From contig NW_023503941.1 of assembly GCF_014529535.1 (NCBI RefSeq), positions 5,443,214 through 5,507,213 of the forward strand: a DNA stretch of 64,000 nt. The letters are read 5' to 3'. A program made the position numbers and the translations under genes. The notes below the pieces were generated by a model that was given only the letters and a program-made list of their open reading frames with translations, did no database searches and had not been told where the DNA came from. Below are positions 11,781 through 23,559 of this stretch, piece after piece (position 1 is the first letter of the stretch; every line of letters starts with the position of its first letter). Source of the stretch: Bradysia coprophila. Its lineage: Eukaryota > Arthropoda > Insecta > Diptera > Sciaridae.

Positions 11781-12950
11781 CGAATTACCAATTGAAAAAA
11801 ATTAAATGATCGTTATGCACTACCACATACAAACGTGTAAGCGTATAAAATGCATTTGTAACGGTAATATCCGAAAAAATAATGGTAACATAATTTAACG
11901 AAAAAGTACTCCACTTGGTAAGCTCAGAAAAAATAATCCCTCAAATATAATTTCCAGTGAAAGAATCAAGTGGAGTGGCCTTTGGAATTTACATGTACAT
12001 TATTACAGCGTAGTCGGTCAAAATGTAGAATAGTGTTTGTACAATACAAAGAAATGAGGTGTGAATTTGACACACAGAGCTGAGACTTTGTTTGCTAGAG
12101 AGAGTATTGATTCAATTCAGGAAATCTTTTTGGAGAACGAAATACATTATATTAAATCAAAAGTTTTGTATGGGTTTTCACTTTTCAGTCGACAATAGTC
12201 ATTTGTGTACCTGTTTTGGACGATTGATTTTAGGCAATTTCGCGGATTGTAGGCCGAACGAAGTGAGGCTTACAAGCGAAAGTGCCTTAAATCAACCGTC
12301 CCAAACAGGTGCACATGTGAGTTTTCATGCAAAGGGCCGGAAACCCGATAAAATTCGAAACATTGCCCTCATTTTCGGCCCCGAAGCATGAAAAGGATCA
12401 TTTTAACCGTAGCATCGCTTCTTGATATGAAGTACAAATATTCTCTTTTTTTAAGTGACATTAATGTAGAATCGAAACCTTACTCTTTCTTTCATAACAC
12501 AATGAACATAAAGCGATAAATGCCCGAGGAAGATTGAGTTTTCGTTTTTAATTTAAAAAAAATGAAAATAAAACTAACGAATTTTCAATTAAGTTTTCTT
12601 TTATTTCTATTTCTGATTTACAGATATACTAGGTCCTTGAAATATTGTTTCAATGAAACATGAAGACTCCCAACAATCATGGGCGCAAGTCCTATTACAA
12701 GAAAAAATTTCAAAAATTTTTTTTTTGTCGTAGACTGCAGAACCATATATACAGCAAATATTGAAGTTCTACAATTCAAAGACAAATGACTCCAAATTAC
12801 CATTAAAAAAAACTAGGCGTCCGTACGAGTTCAACGAGCTATCACACGTTCTTGCAGCTTAAAATTTGGCCACGCAAAAAATCTTCCAAGAAGCCCCATG
12901 TCCATACATTTTGGTCAATTTCAGTACTTTAAACGAAATGAAAAAATCCT
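11781..12950. other. Interspersed repeat fragments
   Basis: The segment 12036-12110 repeats 6401-6473 in reverse orientation. The segment 12197-12390 shares a sequence block with 45658-45822, including an internal hairpin around GATTGATTTTAGGC and a shared end block GTGAGTTTTCATGCAAAGGG. The open frame at 12092-12391 is part of this repeat and is not a gene. Confidence 0.55.
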
Positions 12951-13545
12951 ACTGTTAGTCCGTCCGTCCGTCCGTCCGTGTTTACTATCTTCTAAAGTCT
13001 TCTTAAACACCTTTAAGTGTGTGTGTGTGTGTGGATGGGTATGGTAGAACAAATTTGTTCGCTTTTGGTATTTGGTAAGCTCTGCTCGCCTCATTTTTTT
13101 TCCTAAATTTAGGATTTTTAAAATTTTTATATTTTTAAATTTTTCAAATTTTTTAAAACTTTTCAAACATTTTTTTAATTTTTCAAATTTTTTTAAATTT
13201 TTTCAAAATTTTTTAAAATTTTTTAAATTTTTTCAAATTTTTTTAAATTTTCAAATTTTTTTAAATTTTTCAATTTTTTTTTAAATTTTTCAAAATTTTT
13301 TAAATTTTTCAAATTTTTTTAAATTTTTCAAAATTTTTTAAATTTTTCAAAATTTTTTAAATTTTTTAAATTTTTCAAAATTTTATTTTTTTTTTAATTT
13401 TTAAAATTTTTTAAATTTTTTAATTTTTTTTAAAATTTTAAATTATTTAAATTTTTCAAATTTTCCAAATTTTTTTAAATTTTTTAAATTTTTCAAATTT
13501 TTCAAATTTTTCAAGTTTTTTCAATCTTCTAATTCTTCCAAAAGA
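12951..13545. repeat. (GTCC)n block plus AT-rich minisatellite
   Basis: A (GTCC)n run at about 12957-12979 and a (GT)n run near 13018-13033 are followed by roughly 440 bp (13095-13535) of an imperfect AAATTTTTTCAAATTTTT satellite. The (GTCY)n microsatellite is a hallmark of mini-me/DINE-1-like elements in flies. The satellite abuts a hairpin element at 13553, an arrangement repeated twice elsewhere in the window. Confidence 0.75.
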
Positions 13546-13552
13546 ACTGATA

Positions 13553-13990
13553 TCAGTCAAAAACACTCAAAAGAGTAAAAGTGACGCAAGTCCCTGTGCA
13601 TACTTCCAAAACAACTGATATCGCTGGAGGTGACGCATTCTCCGCTTGTACGCAAAAACTGTAACAGCAAAAATTTGACCAAAGAAATTCTAGAAACAAA
13701 ATTTTACCAAAAAAAATTTTGCGTCACAAAGTGGCAGATGGTTCGGACGTATTAGGACATATTCTTGCCTATTTTAAAAAATTTCTTAAAAGTACTTTCC
13801 TCAACATCTGCCACTTGTGACGCAAAATTTTTTTGGTAAAATTTTGTTTCTAGAATTTCTTTGGTCAAATTTTTGCTGTAACAGTTTTTGCGTACAAGCG
13901 CAGAATGCGTCACCTCCAGCGATATCAGTTGTTTTGGAAGTATGCACAGGGACTTGCGTCACTTTTACTCTTTTGAGTGTTTTTGACTGA
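13553..13990. mobile_element. Long-hairpin element, family H, copy 1
   Basis: Starts TCAGTCAAAAACACTC and ends with its complement; the arms are about 185 bp each (13553-13735 and 13800-13990) and very similar. It contains GTGACGCAAGTCCC and TGATATCGCTGGAGGTGACG. The copy at 18380-18727 shares these sequences, and the one at 38222-38690 is a relative. It lies about 85 bp downstream of the neuroglian-like stop codon. Confidence 0.85.
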
Positions 13991-14075
13991 TTTTATTATC
14001 CATCAGAGTCTAAGCCTGATGGGAAGTAATAGAGCGATTTGATTCGTAGTCGAGAAGAATGTTTATGCTAGAATC

Positions 14076-16366
14076 TTAGTTGTGGTGTTTCCCTAACTCT
14101 GGTTGGGATGTACAAGATTCACTCTGTGCACTTGGATTTGATGGACCAAGTTTATTGTAAGCAATAACTCGGAATGTATAAGTGCTGACTCCACTCATTG
14201 GAAAATTAAAATTAATCTTAAACTCATACGATGGAAGCTTTTCGAAAGCATTTGTCCAAACGTCTGGCGTATTTGATGTTTTATATTGCACGTTGTAGTA
14301 AATAATTGGTGAACGATTGTCACCCAATGGTCGCCATGATATCGTCGCAGAACGAGAATCACAATCAAGAGAAGTTACTTGTGGAGGATTTGGAACATCT
14401 TGTACCAGCAACATAAAGTCCGCACGAGCCTCATCCAAATCAGTCTTTGCAACACAAGTATAAATACCCGTATCTAACTCGTGACTTCTGTTTGAAATAG
14501 TGAATTCGTTATTTTTTAATCGGACCAATCGCTCGTCATCTTCAAAATTGACTTCCTCCCCATCTTTCAACCATACGACATTCAAATCAAGAGATGAATC
14601 AGCGACAACATTACAACGGAATGTTGCTGGCTCCCCAGCAGCGATGGCGTAAAATTGTGGCTCGTCTGTAATAATTCGTGTATGTTCTTTGACAACCAAC
14701 ATACCTTGTCCCTCAATGTCGCCAAATTTATTATGTGCATGGCATGTATATTGCCCAGCATCGGCAAAACCGATGTTGTGAATGGTCAAGTCACCATTCG
14801 CCAGGGTTTGATAGCGTTCCCCGGTCACATCTGATTCATTTCGACTCCATTTTACTTCCGGCGCAGGAAGACCGAAAACCCGACAACGGAAGGTGACATC
14901 ATGACCATCGACGCTGGACACATTCTGTGGTCGTTCAACAAATTCTGGTGGCAAATCCAAAACATTTAAATAAACATCCTTGTACACATACCCAAATGCG
15001 TTGGTTGCGTTGCATCCATAATTTCCTGTATCGCTTGATTTCAATTCACTAATATAAATGCTATTGTGGCCAACACGACGACGTGGTTCGTCAGGAGATT
15101 CTTCAATTGGTTTACCATTATGAATCCATTTGATAACTGGTTCCGGAACACCAGCAGCTTCACATTTGAATTCCACATTTTCATCTGTGGCCGCGGTTCT
15201 GGTCTCAGGCTCTAAAGTGAAATATGGAGCCCCATGCACTTCCAAATTAATCAAGTGCATTTGTGCATTTCCAACACCGTTTGATACTTCACAAGTGTAT
15301 GATCCGGCATCGTCCAACTTAGCATTATCTATGATCAACGATTTGCCATAGTTTCCTTGCCTTATTCCATCATCATTCCAATGAATTGTTTCTCCATTTT
15401 TTGTCCACATTATTTGGGGCAATGGCGTCCCACCGTAGATGCAGTACAATTCAACTGTTTTTCCCTTGAGTGCAGCTGCGTTTTTTCTTGTAGCGTATTG
15501 GAATGTTGGTGGGTATCGATATGATGAGATTTCATCTCTTTCTTCAACCATTACCGATACTCGATGCCCTAACTTGTATTGATTTCGAGACGCTGACGTT
15601 ATCGAACAAGCATAAAAATTGTTACCAGTTGCATCGGAACGTGTCACAGTTGAAAAATGTAAATTTCCCTCAGGATCGACAGTCATACGTGAATTGTTGA
15701 TACTCCTGATGCCGCCGTCATCATGTATAAGTACCCACTTTACTTCTGGTTTGGGTGTACCAGCTGGTGGTGAACATTGCAATGTCAATGGTTCTCCTTC
15801 AATGGCTGTAACAGATTTTGGCAACGTATCCGCAAAATCGTTCAGTTCAGATTTGCGGACTAGCACTGAATTCGATGTAGCGATCCCGTGCTCATTTTCA
15901 GCAAAACATTGATATTGGCCCGAGTCTTCGTCAAGTGGTCGAGTTATCGCAATTGTGCCACGTCGTGGTTGTTGCAATATTCGATCATCATGTGCGTACC
16001 AATCGAAACTTTCTCCATTTTTGGTCCAACGATATCTGAGCAATTGAATGCAAGAATTTTCATTATTTATTTTTTCTAATGTTATGCAAAGTGCATTTAC
16101 GTTGGTTCTGGTTCCCCTGTAGCTTCACACTCAATCAAAAATGGTTTGTCCATTCTGTGCGGTTCAAGTGCCACTTGAAAAAATAATTCGTCATTCGGTG
16201 GCTGTTTGATAAAGTTGGGCGGCGAATGAACTGCGAAACGGAAATCGATAACTTACGCACTAAACAAATAAATCAAGCGAAATAACAGACTTCACTTACT
16301 CAATGCTTGGGCTTGAAGATGGAATGCGGCAAGCAAAATCATCAACATATTTACTTCGTACTGCAT
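14076..16366 (-). CDS. Nrg-like: Neuroglian-like cell-adhesion protein, ectodomain only
   Basis: Three exons on the minus strand, 16366-16300, 16230-16101 and 16035-14076, join in phase through 69- and 65-bp introns (GTAAGT...CGCAG and GTAAAT...CTCAG) to give 718 residues. Exon 1 encodes a signal peptide (MQYEVNMLMILLAAFHLQ). Six Ig domains follow, with the family signatures RGTI-DSGQYQCFAENEHG, GNFYACS, YGGTPLPQ-MWTKNG, GDTGNYGCNATN and DAGQYTCHAHNKFG, then one fibronectin III domain with GDNRSPIIYYNVQY and YTFRVIAYNKLG. Insect neuroglian continues with four more FN3 domains, a membrane helix and an ankyrin-binding FIGQY tail; here the frame ends at QPELGKHHN. AATAAA (complement at 13992-13997) lies about 80 bp beyond. 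The protein is therefore predicted to be secreted. A TATAAT-like box lies upstream near 16431-16440. An undetected downstream exon cannot be fully excluded. Confidence 0.93.
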
Positions 16367-16694
16367 TATGGAAGTGAGTTCGATTTTTGTTTTACTCCGA
16401 ATCATGCTATTCTATTCAGGCTTCCGTTAAATTATAATTTTTGAAAATGACACATCTCAGTTCGGTCTCCCGTAAAATAAACTTTTTTTGTAATATTCTG
16501 ACGTGGTCAAATATGAGTTCAAAAAAACAGAAAAGAAATACTTCCTATCCGTGCTGTTACGATGATGTCTGAGGGCAAACTGGTGGATAGATTAATTCGG
16601 TGTGCGAGTGATTAGTAGGAGTGAAAAGGTTATCTAAAATAACCGGCGAGTTTGTATTCTATTAACTGTGCAAGTTTATTCTTTTTTCAATGTA

Positions 16695-16815
16695 CTAAAC
16701 ATCTTCAAAAGACTTCATGTTCCATTTAATAGACTCAGCTCGTGGTGTACCATCAATGCTGAACTCGCCATATGGTACTTCGGGCGATTCCCGATGGGCC
16801 TTTTGTTCTGAGTGA
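16695..16815 (-). CDS. Possible orphan 3'-terminal exon
   Basis: On the minus strand a pyrimidine-rich acceptor (TTTGCCTCACTCAG) precedes an open stretch that reads SIDGTPRAESIKWNMKSFED before Val-stop at 16695, and AATAAA follows within 20 bp (complement at 16675-16680). These are the marks of a last exon, but no partner exon was found upstream. Its first 45 bp closely resemble a GC-rich block inside the foldback element (25647-25695), so it may be repeat-derived. The protein is not recognised. Confidence 0.3.
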
Positions 16816-17084
16816 GGCAAAGACACGAATGGTCTTTTTCAGATTTTCATAGATTCATCGTTCAAACTCCTCAGGCACATCATGTCCCCACGTAAGTAAA
16901 AATTTTCCGGAGGACTAAGGAGCATATACAGTAAGTTTTTGACTTCCCCCTGCAAGGGGTATCCCTCAAATTATGTTTATTGGGCATCCGTACGAATCCG
17001 AATCACTATCACACATCAAAATCAGTTGTCAGGAAGCCGAGATATGAATTTTCAAAGATTAACAATTTACATACAAACAAGGCA

Positions 17085-18345
17085 TCAGAACAGTCGGAGT
17101 GTTTGCTGCGACTTAGCCCCGTACAACCCGTAATCCTATTTCGTCCGCAACCATAATACGTCCGTAGCCCTAATAAGCCCGGAACCCCAATACGTCTACA
17201 ACCCTCCAATGCGTCTGTTACCAAAATGCAAGTCAAGTTGGGCATGGTCAAATTTACTGAAAGTGTTCATTTTTAAAATTGCACATAGCGCAATTACGAA
17301 AGCCCGTACGAAGTACCTCTCAAATAAAACCAACAATTTACGACATTATTTTAGAAACCCAAAATTTTTTGCCAACTTTCCATTGGGTATTCAATTACCT
17401 CTCAAATAAAACAAAAATTAGCAAAATCGGATGAGATTTACTCGATTTATGTGCAAAAAACACTTAGGGCCGAGTAGCGGCCTTAGTCCAAGGGCCCAAA
17501 TTTTAAACTTTTTTCGCCACGTTCTTTTCGGTATTCAATTACCTTCCATAAAAAACTAAATCTAGCAAAATCGGATGAGATTTACTCGATTTATGTGCAA
17601 AAAACACTTAGGGCCGAGTAGCGGCCTTAGTCCAAGGACTCAAATTTAAAACTTTTTTTGCCATCATTCTATTCGGCATTCAATTATCTCTCAAATGAAA
17701 CAAAATCTAGCAAAATCGGATGAGATTTACTCGATTTATGTGCAAAAAACACTTAGGGCCGAGTAGCGGCCTTAGTCCAAGGGCCCAAATTTTAAACTTT
17801 TTTCGCCATCATTCTATTCGGCATTCAATTATCTCTCAAATGAAACAAAAACTAGCAAAATCGGATGAGATTTACTCGATTTATGTGCAAAAAACACTTA
17901 GGGCCGAGTAACGACCTTTGAGCCCTCCCAACAAGCCCACGTTGCATCTTACCCAAAAACAATGTTCAGCAACTTTGTTCTACTCGTCAATACCTTTCAT
18001 TTGATATATCACAAGCAGCTATTGCGATTCGGTAGATATCGTCGAAAGACTGAAAAACACCTATAGGGCCCTAGCTCTGGAAGGGCCGACCCTACCATGC
18101 CCATTTTCGAACTTGACCTTACTTTTGTCGATACCAATCGGGGAAAGAAAGAATTTTGAAAAATGGTTGTAATTTACTCAAGCTAGAGGGGTCACGGACA
18201 GACGGACGGACGGACATTTTTTTTATTGCGGATTCGTCATCTATGAACATAACCAAATGCTTTGCCCTTACTGTCTGCTTCCAATTCGACGTGTTACAAA
18301 CGGCATATTAATCTTATAAGCCCCCAGTACTTCGTACGGGGCTAA
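17085..18345 (+). mobile_element. HINE/mini-me-like element, copy 1, with 145-bp tandem array
   Basis: Shares both ends and body with the copy at 47049-49105, in the opposite orientation. The 5' part contains CAGTCGGAGTGTTTGCTGCG. It carries about 3.5 copies of a 145-bp unit (starts near 17421, 17565, 17710, 17855), then an (ACGG)n/(GTCY)n block near 18192-18214. It ends in a hairpin-forming terminus (CAGTACTTCGTACGGGGCTAA). Internal tandem repeats, a GTCY microsatellite and a 3' hairpin are the layout described for Helentron-related INEs. No transposase gene is present. Confidence 0.75.
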
Positions 18346-18379
18346 AAACACCAAATTCAACATTTTTAAGATAATTAAA

Positions 18380-18727
18380 TCAGTCAAAAACACTCAAAAG
18401 AGTAAAAGTGACGCAAGTCCCTGTGCATACTTCCAAAACAACTGATATCGCTGGAGGTGACGCATTCTGCGCTTGTACGCAAAAACTGTAACAGCATATT
18501 CTTGCCTATTTTAAAAAATTTCTTAAAAGTACTTTCCTCAACATCTGCCACTTATGACGCAAAATTTTTTTGGTAAAATTTTGTTTCTAGAATTTCTTTG
18601 GTCAAATTTTTGCTGTTATAGTTTTTGCGTACAAGCGCAGAATGCGTCACCTCCAGCGATATCAGTTGTTTTGGAAGTATGCACAGGGACTTGCGTCACT
18701 TTTACTCTTTTGAGTGTTTTTGACTGA
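18380..18727. mobile_element. Long-hairpin element, family H, copy 2
   Basis: Near-identical to the outer parts of the copy at 13553-13990 but with part of the left arm deleted, so the arms are unequal. It begins TCAGTCAAAAACACTC and ends with the complement. It is followed by GATATCAGTTCTTTTGGAAG and a short AAATTTGAAAAATTT satellite (18760-18825), which is the mirror of the satellite beside copy 1. Confidence 0.85.
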
Positions 18728-19577
18728 TATCAGTTCTTTTGGAAGAATTAGTAGATTGAAAAAATTTAAAAAATTTGAAAAATTTAAAAATTTTTGAAAA
18801 ATTTGAAAAATCTAAAAAAATTTGATAGCGTATAGCGATTTCATATAAACAAACCTCTCATGGGAGGTGAGTTTGTTTATATGAAATCGCTAAGTCCTCC
18901 GGTTTGTATGAACAGACCATACCTGGTTTGTACATTCATTAGACGATTTAGACGATGCTGCGACATTTGAAATTCCCGCTGAAAACTGTTTCAAGCAGTC
19001 ATTTCAAAGGAATTGAACAGACCCGCGTGGTGAATTTCATATTAAAAGTTTGGTCCACATGACAGTCCTTTGTTGAAAAACCGAACGCTATTCATACCAT
19101 TCTATTCACAATGAAGTTAGCTGATTGCCTATATTATTCTACTGACATTATGTCACCAAAATATTTTTTTTTTTGAAAATTTTGAATGTTGTTGTGATGA
19201 TGCTCAGAATAATATTTATGTTTTTCGGAGATTCAGTGTTCGTATGAAATAAATATGTGCATTATTGGTAGCATCGGATTAATTATATACTGAAATAGCG
19301 AAGTAAAGATCGATCTTACTTTTAATGAGAAACTCTTTCAACCTGTGTTTCTGCAGCGATAAATTGTTTGAAAATGTAGAACTACGATGCTGAAATTTGT
19401 TCAAACGTTTTTCTTTTAATAATGAGAGCAAATAGAATCGTGCTATTGAATCAGACGAAACATAGAATTTCGAAAATCTGTGGAGTCTAGCAGTTCACGT
19501 TCAATGCAACTTTAACTTGTTATAAAAACCAGATGTCATTCGAATCGTCATTTACAGTTTTTCAAGCAAATGTGAAC
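18728..19577. other. Intergenic with short hairpin
   Basis: After the satellite tail there is a hairpin at 18842-18883 (CATATAAACAAACCTC and its complement), part of which recurs near 5979-6018. The rest shows no gene or clear repeat. Confidence 0.45.
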
Positions 19578-19721
19578 TGGGGAATTTATAAATCTGTTTA
19601 CAATTGCGAATTAAAAATATCTAGAAATCATTGTTGAGCCGATATATTTTATTATTGTTTTTTTTTTTTTACTAGTAAAGTCTGGTCAATTCATAGTATC
19701 TGTTGTGATTGACCCAAAAGA
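19578..19721 (-). pseudogene. Decayed partial copy of the P-transposase 3' end
   Basis: Two blocks match the neighbouring transposase gene. Bases 19578-19622 resemble 19880-19923, with a shared AATCTGTTTACAAT core and GTTAAAAATATCT end. Bases 19680-19718 resemble 20104-20142, sharing CATAGTATCTGTTG. In the gene these blocks are about 220 bp apart but here only about 100 bp, so this is a shortened, internally deleted second copy lying just downstream. Confidence 0.6.
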
Positions 19722-19903
19722 TTAAAGTAAGAGAGTGGCAACAAATAGAGTGGCACTTTCTGTAGCTTTTTTTTGCAAGGGTTAGGCTGGAATCTCGAGC
19801 TAGACTTCAGAAACAACACAAACTCCTTTTTGTTAAAAAATTCGATTTTATTCCATTTCAAAAGTTTGTATCCGATTATGGAATTTAAATAATCTGTTTA
19901 CAA

Positions 19904-22900
19904 TCACGAGTTAAAAATATCTGAATATTTCCCAATTTTTTTTGTCTTTCGTTTGTGTATTATTGCGAGTTCCTGGATGTGATTATGACCCATCGGCAAA
20001 ACATTGATCTTACCTGACAAATACCGGTTAATGTCATAGCAAAACGATGTAATAGCCTCGTACACACATAACTCCTTCATTTTTAGCGTCATTTCCAAAT
20101 CGTGGTCTGGACAACCCATAGTATCTGTTGCGATTGACTCAACGTTTGTGATCAGTTTCTTTTTTAGTGATGTCTCGAAGCAGATATGCGGAATTGCACA
20201 GTTTAAGCGACGAAACACTTTGGTGCAATTCTCAATGAAACTGGTCTCTATCATTGGCAAGACATTTTTACAATTCTGGCAGTGAATGGGCTTTATCAGT
20301 TTTCGGTAAATCGAACCAGAAATTCGAGATAAGGATCCGATCTCGAAGTAACTTTCGAGCTCATTTTCGGGCTGAGGATCGAACACTATCAGATCGTCAA
20401 AGTTCGCCATGTGTGATGCAACTTTGCTTTCAACCAAAGTTATGTTATCGTTATGTCGCGGCTCAAAAACAATCATTTCCTCCATGTCATTGTCGCAATA
20501 TTCATGATCAGATGAATAATTCTCGATTGGGTCAAACGCAATAATTTCGTCGACATTGCTTGCAACAGCTGACGGTTCTTTGTTGCAGCTGACAACGAAG
20601 TCATGAATATTTTGCAGTATCGAAACGGATTGGTCTTGCTCACAATTCGAATGTAATGAATTCGTACCGGTGATGTTGTTAATAACCATGGTTGCGTAGT
20701 TTGTGCGATATTCTCGCGGTGTAGGTTTGTTCGCCTGATTACATGTCTTCACACATCCGAAAAAATTTTCAAGTCCGTCCTGGCTCGTATCTCTGCAAAG
20801 ATTTTATTTCCCTTAGCTTGCCTCGGATTTATGCACAATAGATCGGCGATTTAAATGTAATTTAGGGTAAAAAAAACTCAAATCAACCGTCAATAAAATA
20901 CCAAATTACGATAAGATCAAATACAAAAATACCTTATTGAAACTTGAGGAACATCCAATTGTAAGCAGGATGTTGAAAATTCCACATAGCCTCTGAGAGT
21001 GGATTCGAGTTTCTTCAAAACCGATGATCTGTTATTGACTTTTCCATCCGTCTTGTCAATAAAATACATTTTTGGCAAGACTGTTAGTGCATGATTCCAG
21101 AATGAAAAATGTATGGAATTCATTTTCACAGCACTTTTCAACGTATCACCTTCTTGCTTTTCGGAACCATTCATGCTGTCGAATATGTCATTCATAAGAA
21201 ACAACAGCTGTGCTGTACCAGCAAAATCCTGTGGCAACTTATTTTCTTCAATAAAATCGAGCATAACGGAGCCGCACGCGTTGCTGAAAATTTGCGTTGC
21301 TAACGACACTTTCATTTTTAATTTCACTGGTGCTAAGTGCTCGTCAGTCAATTTCACTAGTTTCCGCATGCTGGTTTGGGTCTCCGAATCCTTTCGATAC
21401 ATTTTATAAATATGATCCCACGAAGCAATCTGTTTAGAGCCGACAGATTCTGTATCGTTCTTGCACCAGCGCTGTTCTACATAATGAACCAGATCCTTAG
21501 TCTCGAGGTTGTTTCTCATTGTTTTTATCAAGTGAGACGGATCGTAGCAGTGAATTATTCGACGACCGTTTACCGTATACACCAACAACCGCCCATCATT
21601 TCTTGGTGGACGGTTAGGATTGGACAACAAATTAACTGCGTTCGCGTTCGTGCCGACTTGATCGCACACAGACAGTAATGGGTTCAGACCTTTATAATTA
21701 AAAGAAGGACTTTAGTTGTCTTATCACTTTCACACGACAATGCTCTTACCTATGTTAATCGTGGCCCCGATCATGAGTTTAATTAGTTCAACTAATTCAA
21801 ACGCAAACAGACCGTTTGTGTAGAAGTAACCCACCGACTGTTTAAATTGTATTTTGATGCCTCTGACCATGAAAGTCAGAGCGTGTGTTGCAAATTTAGG
21901 TATTCTTGAATTGGTCAGTTGAACAAAACCCTCGATGATGTCTTGAGTAGAGCAGTAGTCTAAGTGCTCTTGTAAAGACACTTCATCCCACATTATCGTA
22001 CAGTACTTGTCTGCTTCTGGCCATTCATCTACCACATTTTTCACAGCTTTGAGCACTTTGAAATCGACTCCGGTTGTGAATATCATATTTGCACTGTGCC
22101 GTCCCAAAGTTTTTTTAGTTGGTAAGACGAACCCGGATCCCAAAAATCTGTAGAGTTTCGGTCCTTGTTTATATATGGCGAGGCACATGCTTTTTTGTTT
22201 TGCAGTATATCGCCTGCCGTGCTTCGGTCTACCCCGGTTGGTTATTTGCATTTTGATGAATTCCAACTGCATTTCGTTCAAGGCGGTGCTTAAGTAGCCG
22301 ATGACTTTCTTATCGTTGACTTTGTTTTCCTTGAGCTTGAACTGCAAGGACGACACTCTCTTCTTCAATTCTTTGATCTGACGAAGCAGTCTGCTCTCCT
22401 GTAATAAAAATCCTACCATGTACATCAGCTCCCAATAAAAAAAGCGAAACACAGAACTCATGTTATTAAGACAACGAACAGAATGCACCCATTGTAGATC
22501 TTTGAGCTTTACTTATTTTGAATTTTGTAGAATTCATGCAATTAATTTAGACGCACAACGCAAACATAAAGAACAAAAACATGTATTTAAAAAAGACAGC
22601 ACAAGACATGACGACACAGTTGATGCTGCAGCAGCCAACAAATAGACAAACCGTGATTCTCCACTGCTGATAGGACCTTTCGCCATAGTCCCGCCATAGC
22701 TCATTGGTACTCGACACTTCACGGTCGTTCATGGAATCCACATTAATCCATTCATCTTCAGATTCCTCCTTGTCGATCTTTGACTAAAATGTGTGTTAAA
22801 AATGAGAACGTTTTCAAAACGGTGTTAAAGAAATGTTTACGTTTGGTAAAGATATCGAATCAGTTATTTGGCGATGTCGTTGTTGATGATGTTTCACTGG

Positions 22901-23542
22901 TGGCATTGGACTGGATGATTTTAGTGAATCGGAATTTGCAGTGTTCTTAAATTAAAAGTTTTTTAAAAGTTAGACACGAAGCATTTCACTTCAATTTGTT
23001 TACTTACTCCATCGGTCAAACGCTTGGCTGGTTGTTTTGGTTTAGATGGTTTTAATGTTTCGGCCGAGTTCTTAAATTAAAAGTTTTTAAAAAGTTAGAC
23101 ACGAAACTTTTCACTGCAATTTGTTTACTAACAACTGTTCTTTTGGGCAAAGGTGTTGCTGGTTGATTCGATGATTCGGCGTTTGAACAATGCTTAAAAT
23201 TGAAAGATTTAAAAAAATAAATAAATTTGGCTCAAATCAATTTACTGATGTTTGTCAACTTACAACAATTTCATCCGGTAACGGTAAAAAACGACTCGGT
23301 ACTGAGTTGGGCACAAGCACGCTTTTATCTTTCCCATTCGGTGCAAAATCGCTTTCATCGAAATGTTTTTTACAGACTTTATGATAAGAACGGGCCAGTT
23401 TATTTTCATTCAACAAATCCTTTAAATTATCACTTTTTATGGCTGTAATCCATTTCTCTGCCATAGATTTGTTGGATGGAAAGCTATGTAAACCATTCTT
23501 TGAAACAGTTTTACATCCACGTACACAGCACTGAAACACCAT
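19904..23542 (-). CDS. P-element-superfamily transposase with THAP domain (THAP9-like), intact
   Basis: Eight exons join in phase with no stops: 23542-23264, 23192-23133, 23070-23008, 22945-22841, 22783-22652, 22398-21750, 21689-20933 and 20792-19904, giving 977 residues. Exon 1 is a THAP zinc finger (Cys5/6, Cys10, Trp31, Cys57-x2-His60, then VPSRFLP). Exon 6 has a leucine-rich coiled coil and the RNase H-like segment IMWDEVSLQEHLDY. Exon 7 contains the family motifs VCDQVGTNANAV, DPSHLIKTMRNNL and KLTDEHLAPVKLKM. Exon 8 opens with TSQDGLENFFGCVKTCN, the acidic catalytic block of P-type transposases, and later has a CQNC pair. The protein would bind DNA in the nucleus and cut and join transposon ends. 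No terminal inverted repeats were identified, so a domesticated gene is as likely as an autonomous element. Exon borders are read from consensus sites and phase. Confidence 0.9.
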
Positions 23543-23559
23543 ATTTTGAGTATATTTTT

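Noticed and set aside
13072-13284. Phe/Lys/Asn-only frame
   Set aside because: AT-rich satellite, low complexity.
15130-16079. Plus-strand frames over the neuroglian-like gene
   Set aside because: Antisense shadows without domains.
16939-17251. Overlapping frames on both strands
   Set aside because: They lie largely in the 5' part of the mobile element at 17085-18345.
20254-21678. Plus-strand frames over the transposase gene
   Set aside because: Antisense shadows.
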